Below are positions 6,583-10,275 of a stretch of DNA of 10,275 bases, one piece after another. The translations under genes and the position numbers were made by a program. Position 1 is the first letter of the stretch, and every line of letters starts with the position of its first letter. The notes beneath the pieces were generated by a model. The model was not told the origin of the DNA, did no database searches, and saw only the letters and a list, made by a program, of their open reading frames with translations. Location of the stretch: the NCBI GenBank assembly GCA_943324055.2, contig CALPKD020000021.1, positions 1 through 10,275 on the forward strand. The letters run 5' to 3'. Source of the stretch: Chitinophaga pinensis (GTDB taxonomy: Bacteria > Bacteroidota > Bacteroidia > Chitinophagales > Chitinophagaceae).

Positions 6583-8130
6583 TTAAATACTAGCAACTGG
6601 TTTTCCTTGCATGCTTTCATTCACCAAATGACTTAAGAATTCTACAAAAGGTAAAATATTTAAATTCACACTTGCCTCCTCTAATGATTTCATATACTTA
6701 CTTCTTTGTTGTACCGGTATCACGGTCCATGGATATCCTCCAGATGCAAGCATTAAATTCATAATGAATCTTCCCATTCTACCATTGCCATCCATATAAG
6801 GATGAATAAATACAAAAATAAAATGTCCTAAAACAGCCCTCACTGATGCTTCACTTTCCTCTGCTAATAATTCCATTAACACAGGCATGGCATCTCTAAC
6901 AGCTTCACTATTTAATGGAACATGCATTGAGTTCGTAATATACACTTGGTGATTTCTGTACCCAGCTAAATCGGCTGGCTTTAATAAACCCGAAACAACG
7001 CTTGGACCAAATAATGCACGATACCAATCTCCATGGTCATTATCTAATACTTCACCGGCATTGTCTCCAGTTAATACCTTACGGATACTTTTTTCTACCA
7101 TTTGAAATGCATCCCAATAACCTTTAGCTGCCATTGCATCTCTTTGTTTACTATCCCCATCATTATCTTTTGCATTCCAACTTCCGTTTCTAACACGATC
7201 AATTAACTCCGGTGTTACTTGATATCGCTCAATTGATAAGGAGTGGTAGGCATCTGTTACATAAATCTCTTTAACGCTACTAATAAATTTCTCTGTATTT
7301 TTTGGCATACCTGGAGCAGCAGGAAATTTTTCAAGAATCACTTTTCTAAAATCCGACCACATTATTTTTATGCGATTGGCATAAGGCGATGCATCTTTTG
7401 AAGAAAATGAAATATTTAAATGATCATTAAATGGATCTAACTCACGAACATCGTAACCAACACCCTGCATTGTTTTAATAATGTCATCGGCAATTTTATC
7501 TTTTTTAATATTTCTGAAAGCGCCGGCAAGCCTACCGGCAATAATTGATTGCCCACCAGATAATAAAATACTTAAGATATCAGCAGATGTTTTTACTAGC
7601 GATAATGCTGTACGCATATCAGTCGCATTTTGTAAATAGGTATTTGAAGATGCATTTACTAAAGCACTCGACAAACTCAAAACGTTTAAACCATCCAATA
7701 CTTCCACTTCAGACTTAAGTGGTAATTTAGACTTCATATGGAATAAAGAAGTATCAAAGGGTAAATCTGTTTTGAAGTTATTTGCCTTAGGTGATTTTAT
7801 AATTAATTGTTTGGGTACTGTCCAATTGCCAGCATGAATCATTAAAGACTGTTCGGCTGACATACACCACTGATTCTTGTATTTATAATTCAAATACTGC
7901 GCACAAAACTTCCAATAAGAACTATACCAAGAAGTACTATCCCCGTGTTTATTTTCTGGAGATGAAATAATGAACCACCCGGAATATACTTCACTGATGA
8001 ACCCATTCTTCAAAAGCCGATCCTTATGCGTTCTGGTTAACTCACTACGTTTTATAGCTATCTTGCCTTTGTCTTGTAGGGCTTTCAAAATCTCAAGGGA
8101 TGCTGCAAGTTTTTCAGATGGGGTTGCCAT
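6583..8130 (-). CDS. Fic-domain protein with AbiEi-like N-terminal antitoxin/winged-helix domain
   Basis: A 515-residue protein joining two parts. Residues about 1-60 (PSEKLAASLEILKALQDKG, then LTRTHKDRLLKNGFISEV) look like the N-terminal winged-helix region of AbiEi-type antitoxins, with an AbiEi-like body to about 240. Residues about 290-510 are a Fic domain. The Fic motif is HPYMDGNGRMGR (443-454): the catalytic H443 and the anion-binding and ATP-binding G, N and R are intact, with Y in place of the usual F. An upstream SLSIE (297-301) fits the class II inhibitory helix (S/T-x-x-x-E), with R in place of the usual G or N after the glutamate. Fic enzymes usually add AMP to protein hydroxyls; the target here is unknown. 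The gene faces away from an ATPase gene across a repeat-rich control region and may be autoregulated through its N-terminal domain. Nine T follow the stop on the minus strand, but no hairpin is seen. Confidence 0.86.
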   Translation of the reverse strand: MATPSEKLAASLEILKALQDKGKIAIKRSELTRTHKDRLLKNGFISEVYSGWFIISSPENKHGDSTSWYSSYWKFCAQYLNYKYKNQWCMSAEQSLMIHAGNWTVPKQLIIKSPKANNFKTDLPFDTSLFHMKSKLPLKSEVEVLDGLNVLSLSSALVNASSNTYLQNATDMRTALSLVKTSADILSILLSGGQSIIAGRLAGAFRNIKKDKIADDIIKTMQGVGYDVRELDPFNDHLNISFSSKDASPYANRIKIMWSDFRKVILEKFPAAPGMPKNTEKFISSVKEIYVTDAYHSLSIERYQVTPELIDRVRNGSWNAKDNDGDSKQRDAMAAKGYWDAFQMVEKSIRKVLTGDNAGEVLDNDHGDWYRALFGPSVVSGLLKPADLAGYRNHQVYITNSMHVPLNSEAVRDAMPVLMELLAEESEASVRAVLGHFIFVFIHPYMDGNGRMGRFIMNLMLASGGYPWTVIPVQQRSKYMKSLEEASVNLNILPFVEFLSHLVNESMQGKPVASI

Positions 8131-8155
8131 ACAAATATTTTAAATATTATAAATT

Positions 8156-8227
8156 CTTGTTGTAGCAAAATTATAATATCGTGTTGTACCTAAATTATAA
8201 TATCTTGCCGTACCAAATTTATAATAT
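8156..8227 (-). repeat. Three contiguous 24-bp direct repeats upstream of the Fic gene
   Basis: Units lie at 8156-8179, 8180-8203 and 8204-8227 with no spacer and an exact 24-bp phase. On the plus strand each fits CkTGyyGTAsCwAAwTTATA followed by ATAT. Pairwise identity, counted by eye, is 21/24 (units 1-2), 19/24 (2-3) and 20/24 (1-3). On the minus strand each unit carries a -7-like element: TAATTTTG, TAATTTAG and TAAATTTG. The array ends 26 bp before the Fic start. It is most likely a tandem operator or an array of overlapping promoter elements. No spacers, so it is not a CRISPR. Confidence 0.85.
8166..8173 (-). promoter_or_regulatory. Candidate -7 element for the Fic gene
   Basis: On the minus strand this reads TAATTTTG, an exact TAnnTTTG match inside the repeat unit closest to the gene. 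It would give a 5' leader of about 30 bases before the ATG at 8130. The same element of the next unit (TAAATTTG at 8214-8221) is also exact. No canonical -33 TTG is present, but the TTTAG of the neighbouring unit sits near that distance. Confidence 0.4.
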
Positions 8228-8229
8228 CC

Positions 8230-8243
8230 TGCTAATATTAGCA
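8230..8243. promoter_or_regulatory. 14-bp perfect palindrome beside the 24-bp repeat array
   Basis: TGCTAATATTAGCA is a perfect inverted repeat starting two bases after the third 24-bp unit, near the middle of the divergent control region. Its position suggests a dimer-binding site for a repressor of one or both divergent genes, perhaps the winged-helix part of the Fic protein. The stem is AT-rich and lacks a T-tract, so it is not a terminator. Confidence 0.4.
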
Positions 8244-8290
8244 AATAAATATATTGGATGGTTGATTAAACTATAGCATAGAAGAAAAAT

Positions 8291-8359
8291 AACGCCAAAG
8301 TCGGAAGTAAAATAGCGCCAAAGTCGGAAGTAAAATAGTGCCAAAGTCGGTAATTATGC
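8291..8359 (+). repeat. Three phased 23-bp direct repeats with GCCAAAGTCGG core upstream of the ATPase gene
   Basis: Units lie at 8291-8313, 8314-8336 and 8337-8359. The first two are identical at 22 of 23 positions; the third matches for its first 14 bases and then diverges. The 11-base core GCCAAAGTCGG is invariant (8294-8304, 8317-8327, 8340-8350) and the linker is AAGTAAAATA. A degraded linker precedes the array (GAAGAAAAAT, 8281-8290) and another piece follows it (AGTAAAATTAGC, 8372-8383). This could be an iterated protein-binding site for the ATPase promoter. Multi-repeat arrays of this kind also form the ends of IS21-family elements, but no transposase is present, so an insertion-sequence relic is an alternative. 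Confidence 0.82.
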
Positions 8360-8360
8360 T

Positions 8361-8383
8361 TACATTTACTCAGTAAAATTAGC
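8361..8383 (+). promoter_or_regulatory. Candidate promoter and dyad directly before the ATPase gene
   Basis: TACATTTA (8361-8368) is one base away from the TAnnTTTG -7 consensus and would give a leader of roughly 15 bases. It overlaps an odd-centred dyad TTTACT-C-AGTAAA (8365-8377), whose right arm continues as AGTAAAATTAGC, an echo of the linker in the 23-bp repeats. Repressor binding here would block the promoter. No Shine-Dalgarno precedes the ATG at 8388. Confidence 0.3.
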
Positions 8384-8387
8384 AAAA

Positions 8388-9659
8388 ATGAGAAAAAAAA
8401 CCTATCTATCAAGGCTATGCGATGCTGAATTAAAGCTAGCACTCCAATCATCGGGTGCGGTACTTATAGAAGGTGCGAAATGGTGTGGAAAAACTAGCAC
8501 CGCAAGTAATGCTGCTGAAAGTATGGTATTTATGCAAGACCCTGACAATGCTAGTTCTTATCATGCAATGGCTGACACAAAACCTTCTTTACTTCTTAAA
8601 GGTGCAACACCAAGGCTTATAGATGAATGGCAGGTTGCGCCAACTTTATGGGATGCAGTTAGATTTCAAGTAGATCAAAGAACAGAAAGAGGACAATTTA
8701 TTTTAACAGGCTCCGCAGTTCCTCCCGAAAATGAAACAGCCCATACTGGAACAGGTCGTATAGCTCGGTTAAAGATGCGACCAATGAGCTTATACGAATC
8801 CAGAGAGTCAAGCGGTCAAATTTCTTTACGCGCATTGTTTGAAGGGAATCAAGTAGATGATGGAGCTATATCAGAATTAACTATTGAAAAAATAGCATAC
8901 GTTTTATGCCGTGGTGGATGGCCAGCAAGTATTGATCTTAAAGGTTTACCTAGTTTACGGATGGCAATGGATTATGTTGAAGCTATTATTAATCAGGATG
9001 TGTCCCGGGTGGATGGAGTAGAAAAAAATCCTGAAAGAGTTCGATTGTTGCTTCGTTCATTGGCGCGTAATATTGCAACTACGGCTACTTATAAAACTTT
9101 AAAAGAAGATATTGAAGCAACCGACATAAGTATCTCAGATAAAACAATTAATACTTATATCAACGCTCTGCGGAGAATTTTTGTGGTAGAAGACTTGCTA
9201 GCATGGGCGCCATCATTACGTTCAAAGAGCGCAATTAGAACCACTGAAAAAAGACATTTTGTAGACCCCTCTATAGCAACGGCTGTTATGCGTTTAAATC
9301 CAGAAGGTGTTCTAACCGACTTCGCATATTTTGGTTTTTTATTTGAATCATTGTGCACACGTGATATTCGAATTTATGCACAAGCTTATGATGGTGATGT
9401 ATTTCATTATCGAGATAAAAGTGGATTAGAAGCTGATTTAATTGTTCGACTCCATGATGGCCGATGGGCTGCTATTGAAGTAAAACTAGGAAATAAAGAA
9501 ATTGAGGAAGCTGCTAAAAACTTGTTGTCTCTCAAAGAAAAAATTAATGAAGAAAAAATGGGAAAGGCAGCTTTTCTGATGATTATCACTGGGGGACAAA
9601 ATGCATACCGACGCAAAGATGGAATATGGGTGGTACCGATAGGATGCTTAAAGGATTAA
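8388..9659 (+). CDS. DUF4143-type AAA ATPase with a PD-(D/E)xK-like C-terminal domain
   Basis: A 423-residue soluble protein of full family length. The N-terminal ATPase (AAA_14 type) has Walker A GAKWCGKT (29-36), Walker B LIDEWQ (77-82, with D79 and E80) and a sensor-like FILTGSA (104-110). HTGTGRIARLKMRPMSLYES (119-138) is typical of the subfamily. Residues about 200-370 are the DUF4143 domain. Its end, FLFESL, then GLEADLIV, then AAIEVKLG, puts E320, D350, E364 and K366 in the pattern of a PD-(D/E)xK nuclease-like fold. The cellular role of this large family is not settled; DNA or mobile-element functions are often suspected. It is transcribed away from the Fic gene from a repeat-rich region, and converges on the HipA-like gene. 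The family is sure; an actual nuclease activity is inference. Confidence 0.88.
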   Translation: MRKKTYLSRLCDAELKLALQSSGAVLIEGAKWCGKTSTASNAAESMVFMQDPDNASSYHAMADTKPSLLLKGATPRLIDEWQVAPTLWDAVRFQVDQRTERGQFILTGSAVPPENETAHTGTGRIARLKMRPMSLYESRESSGQISLRALFEGNQVDDGAISELTIEKIAYVLCRGGWPASIDLKGLPSLRMAMDYVEAIINQDVSRVDGVEKNPERVRLLLRSLARNIATTATYKTLKEDIEATDISISDKTINTYINALRRIFVVEDLLAWAPSLRSKSAIRTTEKRHFVDPSIATAVMRLNPEGVLTDFAYFGFLFESLCTRDIRIYAQAYDGDVFHYRDKSGLEADLIVRLHDGRWAAIEVKLGNKEIEEAAKNLLSLKEKINEEKMGKAAFLMIITGGQNAYRRKDGIWVVPIGCLKD

Positions 9660-9672
9660 AAAGTTACCCACC

Positions 9673-9699
9673 CTATTATCACACAGTTATAATAGTTTT
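9673..9699 (+). terminator. AT-rich hairpin and T-tract after the ATPase gene
   Basis: CTATTAT (9673-9679) pairs perfectly with ATAATAG (9689-9695) around a 9-base loop and is followed at once by four T. It begins 14 bases after the ATPase stop. The stem is weak in G and C, so termination may be leaky. The rest of the 137-bp convergent gap shows no gene and no clear terminator for the opposing HipA-like gene. Confidence 0.4.
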
Positions 9700-9796
9700 A
9701 AATAAGCGTCAAACTGGTTTTCAAGGGTAAATTATTATAAAAAATCTGGAGTAAAGGCTGTTGATTGAAAAATACACTTAAATTATCCCCAGTATA

Positions 9797-10275
9797 TCAT
9801 TTTGATACCAATTGAAACGCGCGCTTTGTTAATTCAATTTCGCTGTTACTGATTCCGAATTTCTTTGCAATAACACGCCAATTTGCAATTTCTTGTATCA
9901 TGGATTTTAAAATGGCATTGGCTTTATCGGTTTTTAATTGATAATAGCTAGCAGTAGACATTACGACTGAAATGTCTTGTGCATTGCTATTTTCTGAAAT
10001 ATTCAGGGTTAAGCCGTTGCCTGTCTCATTCGGATTCATGTCATACGCTGGCGATAATCTCCAACCTTGATTAGTTAATACAAATCCATGATTGCGTAAA
10101 TGATCATCTGTATTTGAAACTAAAATATTAAACAAAATTCTGCTCCATAATTGTTCCAAGTCTTCTTTAGCTGATGCACTTTGTTGAATAATGAAAGCAG
10201 CTAAGTTCAAGTAACTGATACCTTCCTGATAATCTACTCCATCTTGTAATCCTAATAAGGTCAATGCAGAAGCAA
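9797..10275 (-). CDS. HipA-family Ser/Thr kinase, C-terminal part only (5' end outside window)
   Basis: About 158 residues are in the window and the frame stays open to the right edge; the TTG at 10264 is an internal leucine in the family-typical ASALTLLG. The sequence is the C-terminal lobe of a HipA-type toxin kinase: SYLNLAAFI, then ILFNILVSNTDDHLRNHGF with the catalytic aspartate (codon 10106-10108) and metal-ligand asparagine, then LSPAYDMNP with the DFG-like metal-binding aspartate (codon 10040-10042). Both key aspartates are intact, so this part is not decayed. HipA kinases phosphorylate translation factors such as glutamyl-tRNA synthetase and are held in check by the DNA-binding HipB; a hipB-like gene, if present, would lie beyond the window. 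Its place next to the Fic and ATPase genes adds to the toxin-like look of this end of the window. Confidence 0.85.
   Translation of the reverse strand, partial: ASALTLLGLQDGVDYQEGISYLNLAAFIIQQSASAKEDLEQLWSRILFNILVSNTDDHLRNHGFVLTNQGWRLSPAYDMNPNETGNGLTLNISENSNAQDISVVMSTASYYQLKTDKANAILKSMIQEIANWRVIAKKFGISNSEIELTKRAFQLVSK

Noticed and set aside
8156..8359. CRISPR array
   Set aside because: The repeats are contiguous tandem units of 24 and 23 bp with no unique spacers, and no cas gene is present.
8266..8451. 61-codon minus-strand open frame across the 23-bp repeats
   Set aside because: It spans the repeat array and the start of the ATPase gene; its peptide merely reflects the repeats and has no family signal.
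9155..9616. Minus-strand open frames opposite the ATPase gene
   Set aside because: They are antisense to a complete, motif-supported ATPase and show no domain or start signal of their own.
10262..10264. TTG as the start of the HipA-like gene
   Set aside because: The frame continues to the right edge and the residues before it (ASAL) match the family; the gene is cut by the window.

Overview
The window looks like chromosomal DNA of a member of the Bacteroidota, perhaps a Chitinophagaceae- or Sphingobacteriales-like bacterium; the genus cannot be told. The evidence is a triple-tyrosine (Y_Y_Y)/LuxR one-protein regulator, a carboxypeptidase-regulatory-like outer-membrane beta-barrel protein, exact matches to the Bacteroidota -7 promoter element TAnnTTTG, and gene starts without clear Shine-Dalgarno sequences. 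The DNA is AT-rich. Three genes run off or into the window edges or had their apparent starts corrected: the first and last genes are both cut at their 5' side by the window.

Region 1 (1-5482) is a regulatory and cell-envelope block. It starts with the 3' part of a membrane-anchored Y_Y_Y/LuxR transcriptional regulator (+). Convergent to it is an 829-residue outer-membrane beta-barrel protein (-). Upstream of that, on the same strand, is a NarX-type histidine kinase and NarL-type response regulator pair joined by an ATGA stop/start overlap. A strong hairpin plus T-tract (3639-3696) seems to end the kinase/regulator transcript, and the barrel gene's own promoter follows at once, giving an almost leaderless mRNA. 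Two nearly identical 18-bp dyads, at 3765-3782 (perfect) and 5465-5482 (16 of 18 the same), lie upstream of the barrel gene and of the kinase gene. They are candidate binding sites for the response regulator, which would tie the three genes into one regulon.

Region 2 (5496-6314) is a single TylF/MycF-type O-methyltransferase on the minus strand.

Region 3 (6583-10275) looks accessory. It holds a Fic protein with an AbiEi-like N-terminal domain (-), a divergent DUF4143-type ATPase (+), and the C-terminal half of a HipA-family kinase (-) convergent with the ATPase. The 257-bp gap between the Fic and ATPase genes is packed with structure: three perfectly phased 24-bp direct repeats, each carrying a -7-like element pointing at fic; a 14-bp perfect palindrome; and three phased 23-bp repeats with an invariant GCCAAAGTCGG core, pointing toward the ATPase gene. 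The second array could be operators or the relic of a multi-repeat insertion-sequence end. The likely reading is a toxin/defence-type cluster with its own control region. The individual protein families are known, but whether the Fic protein and ATPase work together under these arrays is an open and testable question.
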